Assembly (NCBI GenBank): GCA_014378525.1
Contig: JACMNL010000024.1
Location: forward strand, 1-45,206
DNA from: Bacteriovorax sp.
GTDB taxonomy: Bacteria; Bdellovibrionota; Bacteriovoracia; Bacteriovoracales; Bacteriovoracaceae
DNA: 45,206 nucleotides
Direction: 5' to 3'
This document shows, one piece after another, positions 16,101 to 25,445 of this stretch. The position numbers were made by a program, and so were the translations under genes. The notes under the pieces are model-generated. The model had not been told where the DNA came from. It searched no databases and saw only the letters and a program-made list of their open reading frames with translations. The first letter of the stretch is position 1, and each line of letters starts with the position of its first letter.

Positions 16101-16574
16101 ATGTTTTCAATTGGAGATTATGCAGTCTGCCCCGGTCACGGTGTCGGTCAGATTTGTGATATTGAAGAAAGAGAAATGGGCGCTCAAACCAAAACTTTCT
16201 ACATCATCAAAATTTTAGCTAACGGCATGACCGTTATGGTTCCTACTGACAGTGAAACTGGCATCAGAGGCCTTGTAGGTGATGCGGAAGTGAGCCAGGT
16301 TTACACTCTTTTAACTGACCACGATATTAAGGTCGATAACTCGACATGGAACCGTAGATACAGAGAATACTCTGCGAAAATCAAAACAGGATCTGTTGTT
16401 GAAATCGCTGAAGTACTGCGCCAGTTGTTCCTTTTAAAGGAAAAGAAAAGCTTATCATTTGGTGAAAAGAAAATGCTGGATCAGTGCCGTGAGCTATTAG
16501 CTCAGGAGTTTTCTTTAACTAACCAGATCGATAAAAATGCAATTAACGAAAAAATTAACTCTTATTTCCAGTAG
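16101..16574 (+). CDS. CarD/CdnL-family transcription regulator
   Basis: A 157-residue protein of CdnL/CarD length. The N-terminal Tudor-like RNA-polymerase-interaction domain (1-65) has FSIGDYAVCPGHGVGQICDI and FYIIKI...MTVMVP, shared with the TRCF RNA-polymerase-binding module. The C-terminal part is helical and charged and is expected to contact promoter DNA at the open complex. In Myxococcus and mycobacteria such proteins stabilise RNA polymerase at rRNA and housekeeping promoters. A GGAGG ribosome site precedes the ATG, and a likely promoter lies upstream. Its neighbour cysS starts 63 bases later on the same strand. Confidence 0.93.
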   Translation: MFSIGDYAVCPGHGVGQICDIEEREMGAQTKTFYIIKILANGMTVMVPTDSETGIRGLVGDAEVSQVYTLLTDHDIKVDNSTWNRRYREYSAKIKTGSVVEIAEVLRQLFLLKEKKSLSFGEKKMLDQCRELLAQEFSLTNQIDKNAINEKINSYFQ

Positions 16575-16637
16575 GCTATTATGTTAGACTTTTAGGGTAA
16601 ACCGAAAAGAACTAACGAATAGCATATTGGGAATGTC

Positions 16638-18098
16638 ATGGAAAAAATCTCTGTCTTCAACAACCTCACTCGCTCTAAAGAAGAATTCAAACCAATCGAT
16701 TCAAACCTCATTAGATTCTACAGTTGTGGACCTACAACTTATGACTTCCTTCACGTAGGAAACGCACGCGCTGCTGTTGTGGCCGATCTTTTTCATAGAA
16801 CACTTAAAGCTTTTGGATACAACGTTAAGTTCGTCAGAAATTTTACTGATGTTGACGATAAAATTTTAGAGACGGCGAGAAAGCGCGGGATTCATCCCAA
16901 GCAGCACGCTGATGAATTCATCAGAGAGTGTTTACAGGACTACGAATGCCTGGGAATGCTTCCAGCAAGTGCTACTCCTACAGTCAGTGAAAGCATGCCG
17001 GAAATTATCCAGATGATTCAGGATTTAATTAATAAAGGTTATGCCTACACTGTTCCTAAAAAAGACGGATCGGAAGAAGTTCTTTATAACGTTCCAAAGT
17101 TTGCGGATTATGGAAAACTTTCGAAAATTAAACTCGATTCACTTCAGCACGGAATCCGTGTTGAAACTGATGCGCAGAAAAAAAATCCGTCGGATTTCGT
17201 GTTATGGAAACCAGCTAAACCAGAAGAAGGCTGGAGTTGGGATTCTCCATGGGGGAAAGGGCGACCGGGATGGCACATCGAATGTTCCGCCATGGCAAAA
17301 AAACATTTAGGTAATACGATCGATCTTCACCATGGTGGAGTGGATTTAATGTTCCCGCATCATGAAAATGAAATTGCACAATCCGAAGCAGCGAATGGCT
17401 GCCCGTTTTGTAATAACTGGTGCCACAACGAATTCGTCAATTTCGGAAGCGAAAAAATGTCGAAGTCGCTGGGTAACGTTATTACCATCAGGAAATTCAC
17501 CGAGACTTTTTCCGGTGCAATTTTAAGACACGTTGTTTTAGCTGTTCACTACAGATCAAAACTGGACTGGACTGAAGACTCAATTTCAAAAGCAATCGGC
17601 GAGCTTGAACGTATTCATGAATTCGTGATTCATTTATTTGGAGAGCAAAAGTCCGGTGCAGCTGATGCCGGAGAGCTTTTAAAAGTTCAGAAAGCGCTGG
17701 TTGATATCAGACATGAAATGGCCAATGACTTCAACGTTCCGGGAGCGATGGGAATTTTCTTCGGAGTGATTAAAGATTACAACCGCCTTTCTAAAAACGG
17801 TGTGGATGCACAATATGTTTCTGCAGTGATTGAAATTGTAAATTTCATGAAAGACGCTACGGGGATGGTTCATGATTATCCGGAAGAAATTTTAAGCCAG
17901 CTGAATATTGCCCGCAAACATTTATCGGGAACAAGCGATACAGGTGATGCTGAAATTGAAACTCTTTTAGCTGAGAGAAAAACAGCACGTGATACAAAAA
18001 ACTGGGCGAAGTCTGATGAAATCAGAAACCGTCTTACTGAACTTGGTGTTGTCGTAAAAGACAATCCAGACGGGACTTATACGTGGAGTTTTAAATAG
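16638..18098 (+). CDS. cysS: cysteine-tRNA ligase
   Basis: A 486-residue class I aminoacyl-tRNA synthetase. The zinc cysteine lies in FYSCGPTTYD (C30), and the HIGH-type motif is HVGN at 39-42. GWHIECSAMA, FPHHENEIAQSEA and KMSKSLGN are also intact, as is the C-terminal DALR/anticodon region with ARDTKNWAKSDEIRNRL. It charges tRNA-Cys in the cytosol. The GNAT gene's GTG start overlaps the last base of its stop codon, and the nitroreductase gene follows with a 4-base overlap, so cysS heads a run of coupled genes. Confidence 0.97.
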   Translation: MEKISVFNNLTRSKEEFKPIDSNLIRFYSCGPTTYDFLHVGNARAAVVADLFHRTLKAFGYNVKFVRNFTDVDDKILETARKRGIHPKQHADEFIRECLQDYECLGMLPASATPTVSESMPEIIQMIQDLINKGYAYTVPKKDGSEEVLYNVPKFADYGKLSKIKLDSLQHGIRVETDAQKKNPSDFVLWKPAKPEEGWSWDSPWGKGRPGWHIECSAMAKKHLGNTIDLHHGGVDLMFPHHENEIAQSEAANGCPFCNNWCHNEFVNFGSEKMSKSLGNVITIRKFTETFSGAILRHVVLAVHYRSKLDWTEDSISKAIGELERIHEFVIHLFGEQKSGAADAGELLKVQKALVDIRHEMANDFNVPGAMGIFFGVIKDYNRLSKNGVDAQYVSAVIEIVNFMKDATGMVHDYPEEILSQLNIARKHLSGTSDTGDAEIETLLAERKTARDTKNWAKSDEIRNRLTELGVVVKDNPDGTYTWSFK

Positions 18099-18565
18099 TG
18101 AGTGATGTAATCATTACTCCTATGGTTGAGAGTGAATTCGCGATCTGGCTCGATCAGAGCAAAAAAAATTACAGAGATGAAAATCATAAAAATGGAATGA
18201 CTCTCGAAGAAGCGCAGAAAAAATCTGACGACGACTTCGGGAGACATTTGCCTGACGGACTTAAGTCTGTGGATCAGTATGTGATGTCGATAAAAGCGTC
18301 CGGCGAGTGGGTTGGAACTTTATGGTTCGGCGTGAGAGGCGCTGCTGATAACCGTAAAGCTTTTATTTTTGATATCGTGTTGAATGAATCAGCGAAAGGA
18401 AAAGGATACGGGAAACAGGCGATGACACTTTTAGAAGATGAAGTGAAAAAGCTTGGTCTTCGCCATATTGGTCTTCATGTTTTTGGTCACAATACTGTCG
18501 CAAGAAATCTTTATACGAAACTTGGTTATGAAATCACCAATCTGAATATGGAAAAAGTTTTATGA
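18098..18565 (+). CDS. GNAT-family N-acetyltransferase
   Basis: A 155-residue acetyltransferase that starts with GTG at 18098, overlapping the final G of the cysS stop codon. The acetyl-CoA-binding segment is FDIVLNESAKGKGYGKQAM (around 88-106), with the Q/RxxGxG/A-type loop as KGKGYGKQA. The C-terminal HVFGHNTVARNLYTKLGYE is the usual family ending. The acceptor substrate cannot be told. It is tightly coupled to cysS upstream and the nitroreductase downstream. Confidence 0.88.
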   Translation: MSDVIITPMVESEFAIWLDQSKKNYRDENHKNGMTLEEAQKKSDDDFGRHLPDGLKSVDQYVMSIKASGEWVGTLWFGVRGAADNRKAFIFDIVLNESAKGKGYGKQAMTLLEDEVKKLGLRHIGLHVFGHNTVARNLYTKLGYEITNLNMEKVL

Positions 18566-19356
18566 GCGATAAAAAAAATGTCTTCACAGAAATGGATGGA
18601 AAATTTTCAGGTAATGAAGTTTTCCAGAATGAAGGACGCGATTATCAGAATCCCGAAGAGTTTAAAAAATTAGTCCACGCCAGAAGATCAGTAAGAAAAT
18701 TTACTGCTGAAAAAATTCCGGATCATATTGTTAATGACTGCCTGGATACGGCGCTACTTGCACCGAATTCTTCCAATTTACAGACCTGGGAATTTTATCG
18801 TGTGACATCAACAGATGCGAGAGCAAAACTCGTTGAGGCGTGTTTTTCACAGGGAGCAGCGGCCTCTGCCTCTGAACTGATTGTTTGCGTGGCCCGCAGA
18901 GATACGTGGAGAAAAAACAGCAAAAGGATGCTGGCTGAATTTAAAAAACTTCCAGTAGATCCTCCTAAAGTTGTTCAGGACTACTATGGCAAGCTTGTGC
19001 CATTTGTTTATACAGTTGGATGGTTTAATATTCTGACGCCGCTTAAATGGATCTTGAATACTGTCGTGGGTATATTTAAAGTTGTACCTAGGGATCCTAT
19101 CTCTAGTTTTGGAATCAATGTCTGGGCCGTTAAATCGTGTGCTCTTGCATGTGAGAATTTAATGCTGGCCTTTCGCTCGTACGGTTACGATACCTGTCCG
19201 ATGGAAGGATTTGATTCTTGGAGAGCGAAAAAAGCAATCGGTCTCAAAGGTTGCGCGGAAATCGTTATGGTCATTGGTGCAGGAAAAAGAGCAGAGGGCG
19301 GAGTGTATGGCCCGCGTATGCGTTTTCCGAATGAGCAATTTATAAAAACAGTTTAA
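18562..19356 (+). CDS. nitroreductase-family FMN oxidoreductase
   Basis: A 264-residue flavoprotein of the nitroreductase family. The FMN-binding start is HARRSVRKFTAEKIP, followed by LDTALLAPNSSNLQTWEFYRV, which is typical. The C-terminal NLMLAFRSYGYDTCPMEGFD and CAEIVMVIGAGKR are also conserved. A hydrophobic, aromatic insertion around residues 150-180 (VPFVYTVGWFNILTPLKWIL) could be a lid or a membrane-facing segment. The physiological substrate is unknown; these enzymes reduce nitro groups, quinones or enones with NAD(P)H. It is coupled to the GNAT gene by a 4-base overlap. Confidence 0.9.
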   Translation: MSDKKNVFTEMDGKFSGNEVFQNEGRDYQNPEEFKKLVHARRSVRKFTAEKIPDHIVNDCLDTALLAPNSSNLQTWEFYRVTSTDARAKLVEACFSQGAAASASELIVCVARRDTWRKNSKRMLAEFKKLPVDPPKVVQDYYGKLVPFVYTVGWFNILTPLKWILNTVVGIFKVVPRDPISSFGINVWAVKSCALACENLMLAFRSYGYDTCPMEGFDSWRAKKAIGLKGCAEIVMVIGAGKRAEGGVYGPRMRFPNEQFIKTV

Positions 19357-19365
19357 GGATAAACT

Positions 19366-20187
19366 ATGAAAATTTTCATTCTTCTTTTCGCCTTTTTAAA
19401 TATTGCCCAGGCCGCTCCCGCGACACCGGCCGAGCCTGCTTCAGACTTTGCCAGCTTATGTAAAGCGACTCTTCAAAATCAACCGGCAAGCTTGCCTCTA
19501 TGTGAAACGATTCATCAGAAATTTTTTACCGGCGAGAAAAATAAAGACATCGCAGGAATTAAACCTTCAGATGTGAATGCTCCATCTTCGCCACTTGATG
19601 ATAAAATCCAGTTTTTTATGTTCAATGATCCTAACTATCTTTCGGGAATCGCCTATTGTTATTTCGTCTATAGAAACTGGATCAATTCTGCAGAAGTAGG
19701 GCCTGATCAACTGACAATGAGTGCTTCAGGATTTTCAATTTTAAATGAAGATTTAAAAACTTATCAGACTTGGGTAAACACAAAACCTGAAGGCAAAAAG
19801 TGTAAAGCACGTGTGGAAAAAGAATCTGAAGTAAGTGTGGCGAACTTAGAAGTGTCATTAAAAGGTGCAGTGGCATTGATCGGTTTAAATCCTTATGCAT
19901 CGATTCAAACGCCAAACCCGACACTTGATAGTGTGATGAATGAAATGAAACTTACCATCAATCATGAAAGAATTCATGCTTATCAGGTTGCTTGTCCTGA
20001 CTTTGAAAAGTGGTCTGAGAAAGAGTGGTCGAATCTTCCGTTTGCAAAAAAGAATGAGTACATCAAAAAGTACCCGAGTTATACGTGGAGTATTCCAAAA
20101 GTGGCAGGACGTGAGTACGTAGCGTTTTTATTCGAGAGTACACCTGAAAAAATTTCCGAGCATGTGAAGAGCTGTAAAATTAAATAA
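19366..20187 (+). CDS. secreted protein with HExxH motif, unknown family
   Basis: A 273-residue exported protein with signal peptide MKIFILLFAFLNIAQAA and no lipobox. The mature part has several cysteines. The segment LTINHERIHAYQ contains HERIH (residues 200-204), which fits the HExxH zinc motif of metallopeptidases and is preceded by a hydrophobic run as usual. A possible third ligand is not certain; E253 in FLFESTPEK is one candidate. I do not recognise the family. It starts nine bases after the nitroreductase gene and is probably part of the same transcript. It converges with the transporter gene at 20198. Confidence 0.72.
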   Translation: MKIFILLFAFLNIAQAAPATPAEPASDFASLCKATLQNQPASLPLCETIHQKFFTGEKNKDIAGIKPSDVNAPSSPLDDKIQFFMFNDPNYLSGIAYCYFVYRNWINSAEVGPDQLTMSASGFSILNEDLKTYQTWVNTKPEGKKCKARVEKESEVSVANLEVSLKGAVALIGLNPYASIQTPNPTLDSVMNEMKLTINHERIHAYQVACPDFEKWSEKEWSNLPFAKKNEYIKKYPSYTWSIPKVAGREYVAFLFESTPEKISEHVKSCKIK

Positions 20188-20197
20188 GATAAATAAT

Positions 20198-21130
20198 TTA
20201 GTTAATCCAGTTTTGAGTAATCGCCAGTAGAGTCGTACTTCCTACGATAATCCATAACATAAAACCCAGTAAGAGCGGGCGCACGCCAACTTTTTTCAGT
20301 GAATCCATATTGAGATTACTTCCGATAAAAAATAACGTCAGAACCAGAAGTTTTTTAGCGATTGTTGAAATGACGATGCCTGTGGAATGTAATTCCGGAA
20401 CCCAGGTCATGACCGCGGCCATAAGAATGAATCCGAAAATAAAATAGGGCACTTTGATTTTGCTTTTTGATTTCATGAAAAAAGCGAAGAGAAGACTGAC
20501 CGGGATGATCCATAAAGCACGTGCGAGTTTAACAGTCGTCGCAAGCTCCAGGGCCTCTTTTCCATACTGCATGGCCGCTCCGACAACTGAACTTGTGTCG
20601 TGAATAGCAAGAGCACTCCAAAGACCGAACTGGTGTTCAGTAAGAGCTAAAGCATGGCCGATTGGTGGGAAAATAAATAGAGCGATAGCGTTTAAAATAA
20701 AAACAACTCCAAGAGAGACAGACATTTCTTCGCTGTCCGCTTTTAGAATCGGTCCGGTTGCAGCGATCGCACTTCCACCGCAGATGGCAGTTCCTACTGT
20801 GATGAGAGTTGATAATGTATTAGGAGTTTTTAAAATTTTAGTTAACGAAAATCCAATCAGGGCCGCAAAACAAATTCCGGCCATGGTGTAACCGATTCCG
20901 TGCATACCAACAATGCCGACAACTTTTAAATTCATTCCGGCACCGAGACCGACTACTGATATTTGCAGAAGAGTGGAAGTGTGCTCTTTAGTAAAGGCCT
21001 TGAAAGGATTTCCGAGAGTACTTGCCAGAACGACTCCGCATAATAATGCGAGAGCAGAGTTTCCATAGGGAGATAAACAAAGAATTGCGAGTATTATGAA
21101 AACAATTTTAGCAGCGTCTTCTTTTTTCAT
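20198..21130 (-). CDS. YeiH/UPF0324-family membrane transporter
   Basis: A 310-residue integral membrane protein with about ten hydrophobic segments. VVLASTLGNPFKAF, ISVVGLGAGMNLKVVG, TAICGGSAIAATGPIL and ALAIHDTSSVVGAAMQYG are hallmarks of the UPF0324/YeiH family (PF03601). Members are annotated as putative sulfate or taurine-linked exporters, but transport has rarely been shown. Its start codon overlaps the lysA stop by one base (TAATG), so it is translated with lysA. That makes export of lysine- or diaminopimelate-related or sulfur compounds a guess only. Confidence 0.85.
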   Translation of the reverse strand: MKKEDAAKIVFIILAILCLSPYGNSALALLCGVVLASTLGNPFKAFTKEHTSTLLQISVVGLGAGMNLKVVGIVGMHGIGYTMAGICFAALIGFSLTKILKTPNTLSTLITVGTAICGGSAIAATGPILKADSEEMSVSLGVVFILNAIALFIFPPIGHALALTEHQFGLWSALAIHDTSSVVGAAMQYGKEALELATTVKLARALWIIPVSLLFAFFMKSKSKIKVPYFIFGFILMAAVMTWVPELHSTGIVISTIAKKLLVLTLFFIGSNLNMDSLKKVGVRPLLLGFMLWIIVGSTTLLAITQNWIN

Positions 21131-22353
21131 TAAACGAAATACTCTTTTGCGATTTCACGTTCATTGTAATTCGAGGCCATTGTCTGTCCATAAGCTCCGG
21201 CATTATCAATGACAACGATTTCTCCAGCAGTTAGTTTTGGCAATTTTCTTTTTGTTCCAAAGCAGTCTGAAGTTTCGCAAATAGGGCCCACGATATCTGT
21301 CGTGATCATTTTCTTTGATGATTTTGATGGAAGGACTTCGTGGTAAGCTTCGTAAAGAGCAGGGCGAATGAGGTCATTCATACCGGCATCGATAATTGTG
21401 AAGTGATTGTTGTCAGAAGTTTTCGTGCGGACAACACGAGAGACCAGCACTCCCATTTTTCCAACGATAATTCTACCCGGCTCAAACACTACGCGGGGGC
21501 AGTGGTCTGTTTTGGAATAATAATATTTTTCTAGGGCCTGTGAAACTGTGGCCATATACTGATCAATGCTTGCCAGTTTTAATTTTTCTTCGGCAGTGTA
21601 ATCGATTCCTAAACCACCACCTACATCTAAAAACTCCAGAGGAGTTTCAAGAGACAGAGCAAGTTTTGATAGTTCTTCAATTGCTTTTACTGTCGCTTTC
21701 ATTTCTGTCAGCTGACTACCAATATGAATACTTAGTCCAACTAAAGTTGTATTGGTCCACAAATGTTTTGCAGCGACTGCTTCATGGATATCTTCTTTCA
21801 AAAGACCGAACTTGTGGGTTTTATTTCCTGTTGAAATATGTTTGTGAGTTTTAGCTGCTACTCTCGGGTTTAACCTGAATGCGACACGTGCCTGTCGTTT
21901 TTCTTTTCTGGCGATTTGATTGATGAGTTCCAGCTCTTCAATCGATTCGACGTTGAATGAGTAGATTCCTTTTTTGCCACATCTCAGGGCAAAACGGATT
22001 TCTTCTTCTGTCTTTGCTACACCTGAAAAAACGATTTTTTGCGGATCGATTCCAGCACTAAGCGCTTTCTTTAATTCACCGACAGAAACCACGTCAGCGC
22101 CGCTTCCCAAGGTCTTTAAAGTCGATAGAACTTCTTTATTGGAATTAGCTTTCAGTGCGTAACAAACCAAAGGAGAAACTATCTCATTTTTGGCAGCGCT
22201 CTTGCTAAAATATTCATAGTAATGGCGCAGTATTTTTTTACTGTACAGGTAAAAAGGTGTGCGTTTTTTAGCAGCAATGGATTCTAAAGTTTTACCGTCG
22301 AAACAAAGCTGATTGTTTTTGTATTGCAGGGGACTTGGTAGTATATTTTTCAT
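21130..22353 (-). CDS. lysA: diaminopimelate decarboxylase
   Basis: A PLP enzyme of about 407 residues that makes L-lysine from meso-diaminopimelate, the last step of lysine synthesis. The start at 22353 ([13 protein letters not shown]) is chosen because a longer in-frame start would read far into the divergent uvrB gene. Visible motifs are the PLP lysine in [40 protein letters not shown], the active-site cysteine in [12 protein letters not shown] and [16 protein letters not shown]. It is coupled by TAATG to the YeiH-family gene. The lysA and uvrB starts are only about 30 bases apart, so the promoters must overlap the coding ends. Confidence 0.95.
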   Translation of the reverse strand: MKNILPSPLQYKNNQLCFDGKTLESIAAKKRTPFYLYSKKILRHYYEYFSKSAAKNEIVSPLVCYALKANSNKEVLSTLKTLGSGADVVSVGELKKALSAGIDPQKIVFSGVAKTEEEIRFALRCGKKGIYSFNVESIEELELINQIARKEKRQARVAFRLNPRVAAKTHKHISTGNKTHKFGLLKEDIHEAVAAKHLWTNTTLVGLSIHIGSQLTEMKATVKAIEELSKLALSLETPLEFLDVGGGLGIDYTAEEKLKLASIDQYMATVSQALEKYYYSKTDHCPRVVFEPGRIIVGKMGVLVSRVVRTKTSDNNHFTIIDAGMNDLIRPALYEAYHEVLPSKSSKKMITTDIVGPICETSDCFGTKRKLPKLTAGEIVVIDNAGAYGQTMASNYNEREIAKEYFV

Positions 22354-22381
22354 GGAGCCTATTATATTAACTAAAACATCA

Positions 22382-24409
22382 ATGAAGAAAGCAAATAATA
22401 AAAATAGTGAAGGGAAGAAGTCTGTTTTTGATCTCGTCCTGCCATTTCTACCTGCCGGCGACCAGCCAAAGGCGATTAAAGAATTAATCGAAGGTTTTGA
22501 AGCGGGAAAAACTAAACAAACCCTCTTAGGTGTTACGGGTTCCGGGAAAACTTTCACAATGGCCAATGTCATTCAGGCCTTGGGAAAGAAAACACTGATC
22601 CTAGCTCACAATAAAACCCTCGCCGCTCAGTTGTACGCAGAATTCAAGGAATTTTTTCCGCACAACGCTGTCGAATATTTCGTTTCATACTACGATTACT
22701 ACCAGCCGGAAGCTTACGTCGCCGGTTCTGATACTTTTATCGAAAAAGACTCTGCTGTTAACGAAGAAATTGAAAAACTTCGCCACTCGGCCACGAGAAG
22801 TTTAATCGAGCGCGATGACGTGATCGTTGTGGCCTCTGTTTCCTGCATCTACGGTATCGGTTCAAAAGAAGAGTATGGTGGAATGAAAGCGATGGTTTCT
22901 GTCGGAGAAATTTTAGACAGGGATGAATTTTTAAGAACACTTGTTGCCATTCAATACGAAAGAAATGATATCGATTTTTCGCGTGGATGTTTCAGAGTCC
23001 GCGGAGACATCGTCGAAGTTTTTCCTTCAAACGAAGAAAGCAATGTCGTCCGTATAGAATTTTTTGGTGATGAAGTGGAAACGATTGCCATGGTCGACCC
23101 GCTTCGCGGAAAAGTGGTCCAGTCACTTCGTGGAGTTTCGATTTTTCCAAAGTCACATTATGTTGTGAGTGCGGGAAAATTAAAAAACGCATTGGCGAAT
23201 ATTAAAGTTGAACTTCGTGAACGCATTGTTGAATTTCAAACGACAGAAAAATTGTTAGAGAGACAGAGAATTGAGCAGAGAACCCTTTACGACATCGAGA
23301 TGATGGAAGAGCTTGGATACTGTTCGGGGATTGAAAACTACTCGCGCCACTTAACCGGAGCGAAAGCAGGGGATCCACCTCCAACACTGATCGATTATTT
23401 TGAGAAAGACTTTTTGATGATTATCGATGAGTCTCACATTTCTGTTTCTCAGGTTGGTGGTATGTACCGTGGAGACCGGGCGAGAAAAGAAAATTTAGTG
23501 AACTATGGATTCCGGCTTCCATCGGCACTTGATAACCGTCCGCTTAAATTTGATGAATTTGAAGCGAGACAGGATATTGTGATGTACGTTTCGGCAACTC
23601 CTGCAGCTTACGAGTTGGAAAAAACTAACGGTGAATACGTTGAACAGATTATTCGTCCAACGGGATTATTAGATCCTGTGATTGAAGTTCGTTCTGCGGA
23701 AACTCAGGTTGATGATTTACTCCAGGAAGCTCGTAAGACGATTAAAAAAGGCAGCCGTGTTCTCGTTACAACACTTACTAAAAAATTAGCTGAAGAGTTA
23801 ACAAAATTTTATGCCAGCAGTGGGATCAAGGTTCGATACCTGCACTCTGATATTGATACACTTGAACGCATGGAAATTATCCGCGACCTTCGTCTCGGTG
23901 AGTTTGATGTTCTGGTCGGAATCAACCTTTTAAGAGAGGGGCTGGATATTCCCGAAGTTTCACTCGTGGGAATTCTCGTTGCAGATAAAGAAGGTTTTTT
24001 AAGATCTGAGAGATCACTCATTCAAACGATTGGTCGAGCTGCCAGAAACTCCGAAGGTAGAGTTATTTTGTACGCGTATAAAACGACAAAAAGTATGGCC
24101 CTTGCTATCAGTGAAACGGCAAGAAGAAGAAAAATTCAGGAAGAGCATAATACGTTGAACGGCATCACTCCAACGACGATTAAAAAATCTGTTTCCGGTG
24201 GTGTTATTGAAACTCTTCGTGGAACCAAAGGCGTGAAAGGTCCGAAGAAAAAAGTTGAAATGGAAAATTTAAATCCAGAAGCACTTGATAAGCGAATTGA
24301 AGAGTTGAAAAAACTTATGAAAGAAGCTTCACGTGACCTGCGATTTGAAGACGCTGCCAAAATACGTGACGAGATTAAAACCGTTACGGATCTTAGAATT
24401 CTTTTATAA
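22382..24409 (+). CDS. uvrB: excinuclease ABC subunit B
   Basis: About 676 residues from the ATG at 22382, close to the usual UvrB length of 670. In-frame starts at 22352 and 22313 are possible, but they overlap lysA and add residues not found in the family; none of the three has a clear ribosome site. Visible motifs are Walker [11 protein letters not shown], the damage-probing beta-hairpin region [20 protein letters not shown], the DESH helicase box, the QTIGRAARN motif and the C-terminal UVR motif ([15 protein letters not shown]) that contacts UvrC. It acts with UvrA and UvrC in nucleotide excision repair. No SOS box could be confirmed in the short upstream region. Confidence 0.96.
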   Translation: MKKANNKNSEGKKSVFDLVLPFLPAGDQPKAIKELIEGFEAGKTKQTLLGVTGSGKTFTMANVIQALGKKTLILAHNKTLAAQLYAEFKEFFPHNAVEYFVSYYDYYQPEAYVAGSDTFIEKDSAVNEEIEKLRHSATRSLIERDDVIVVASVSCIYGIGSKEEYGGMKAMVSVGEILDRDEFLRTLVAIQYERNDIDFSRGCFRVRGDIVEVFPSNEESNVVRIEFFGDEVETIAMVDPLRGKVVQSLRGVSIFPKSHYVVSAGKLKNALANIKVELRERIVEFQTTEKLLERQRIEQRTLYDIEMMEELGYCSGIENYSRHLTGAKAGDPPPTLIDYFEKDFLMIIDESHISVSQVGGMYRGDRARKENLVNYGFRLPSALDNRPLKFDEFEARQDIVMYVSATPAAYELEKTNGEYVEQIIRPTGLLDPVIEVRSAETQVDDLLQEARKTIKKGSRVLVTTLTKKLAEELTKFYASSGIKVRYLHSDIDTLERMEIIRDLRLGEFDVLVGINLLREGLDIPEVSLVGILVADKEGFLRSERSLIQTIGRAARNSEGRVILYAYKTTKSMALAISETARRRKIQEEHNTLNGITPTTIKKSVSGGVIETLRGTKGVKGPKKKVEMENLNPEALDKRIEELKKLMKEASRDLRFEDAAKIRDEIKTVTDLRILL

Positions 24410-24413
24410 TATT

Positions 24414-24947
24414 TTATTGATTATGTTTTTGTGTGATGAGTTTCGAAGTCAGCTTCGAAATTCTCACGCGACAATCTGTACTCTCAACGTGATCGAGTAA
24501 AATTTCCTGAAGTTCTTCACCGAAACCCAGTTGAAATGCAAAATCGTCCGCTTCAATCTGTGCCTGAAGAGTATCAATTTTATTTTCAGTGTGCTGGTAA
24601 AAGATATGGCCTAATTCATGGGCGAGGATTGCAATGCCATGAACCGAGCTTGCCGATCTCAGGATCTGCTTTAGTTCCGGGAAAACCAGAATCAGGTGGT
24701 GGTTCTGTGTTCTGCCGATGGCGCAGCTTAAATGGGCCTGACAGGGAATAAGATAAGTCGGGTGCTTTAAAAAAAAGTCGATATGCTTTTCTTCCAGGGA
24801 GTCGATGAGCATGATGATTCCGCGTTTAATCAGGCGGTCTTCATTGATCCATCTGTGGTTACCATCAGAAAGGAAAGAGCTTAAAAAGCGCTCTTTTTTT
24901 GATTTAAAGTCTGTTGGTAGTCTGTTTTTTTTCAAGAAGTCTAACAT
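24414..24947 (-). CDS. putative zinc metallopeptidase with HELGH motif
   Basis: A 177-residue protein with no signal peptide. ILAHELGHIFYQH holds the HExxH zinc ligands (H110, E111, H114). Twenty residues on, QIEADDFAFQLG has the acidic ExxA/D-type third-ligand motif shared by ImmA/IrrE-like and M48-like peptidases. The N-terminal half (MLDFLKKNRLPTDFKSKKER) is basic and not recognised. A compact intracellular peptidase acting on a regulator is possible, but no partner regulator is adjacent. It converges on uvrB with a 4-base gap. Confidence 0.72.
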   Translation of the reverse strand: MLDFLKKNRLPTDFKSKKERFLSSFLSDGNHRWINEDRLIKRGIIMLIDSLEEKHIDFFLKHPTYLIPCQAHLSCAIGRTQNHHLILVFPELKQILRSASSVHGIAILAHELGHIFYQHTENKIDTLQAQIEADDFAFQLGFGEELQEILLDHVESTDCRVRISKLTSKLITQKHNQ

Positions 24948-25076
24948 GCAGAACTTATCGGTCAGATTGCTGTTTGTTTTAAAAAATTATCAATGGCCGC
25001 GCACTGTAGTCAGGTAATCTTTTTCCCTGCTAACGAACATCACAAATAGAGGTTATTATATTGGTAAGAGGTTTAA

Positions 25077-25445
25077 ATGTTAAAGCTGCTTGTTATCTCA
25101 CTGATGCTATTTCAGGTGTCGACTAAAGTTCTCGCCATCGAGTCTCTGGATGGCTTTTTAGTCAGTGCATACGATGACCGTTTTAAAGTTGTGTCGCCGG
25201 AAAAATTTAAACCGGTTATGGAAGTGGTAGTTGAAAATAAAACTTTAGTGAGACTGATCGGCAAACTGGTTGTGAATAAACAAGTGAGTGGAAACTATAT
25301 TTCTGTTGATCCGGAAAAATACCAGAAGACTAATGTAAAATTAAAAAAAGGTGATGTGCTTCATTTCATCCCGATGTCTCCTGCATTTCAGGAAGTAGAA
25401 CTTATCGTTGGAAATAAAATATATGAAATTCCTCCAAGAAAATAA
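25077..25445 (+). CDS. small exported protein, unknown family
   Basis: A 122-residue protein with a Sec signal peptide (MLKLLVISLMLFQVSTKVLA, cleaved near residue 20) and a mature part that looks all-beta (VVVENKTLVRLIGKLVVNKQ). There are no cysteines and no recognised domain. An AGAGG ribosome site precedes the ATG. Its last 23 bases overlap the start of the metallophosphoesterase gene in a different frame, so the two are very probably cotranscribed. Confidence 0.68.
   Translation: MLKLLVISLMLFQVSTKVLAIESLDGFLVSAYDDRFKVVSPEKFKPVMEVVVENKTLVRLIGKLVVNKQVSGNYISVDPEKYQKTNVKLKKGDVLHFIPMSPAFQEVELIVGNKIYEIPPRK

Noticed and set aside
22313-22381. Longer uvrB and lysA starts giving overlapping divergent genes
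   Set aside because: The extra residues are not family-like and there are no ribosome sites; shorter starts give normal lengths.
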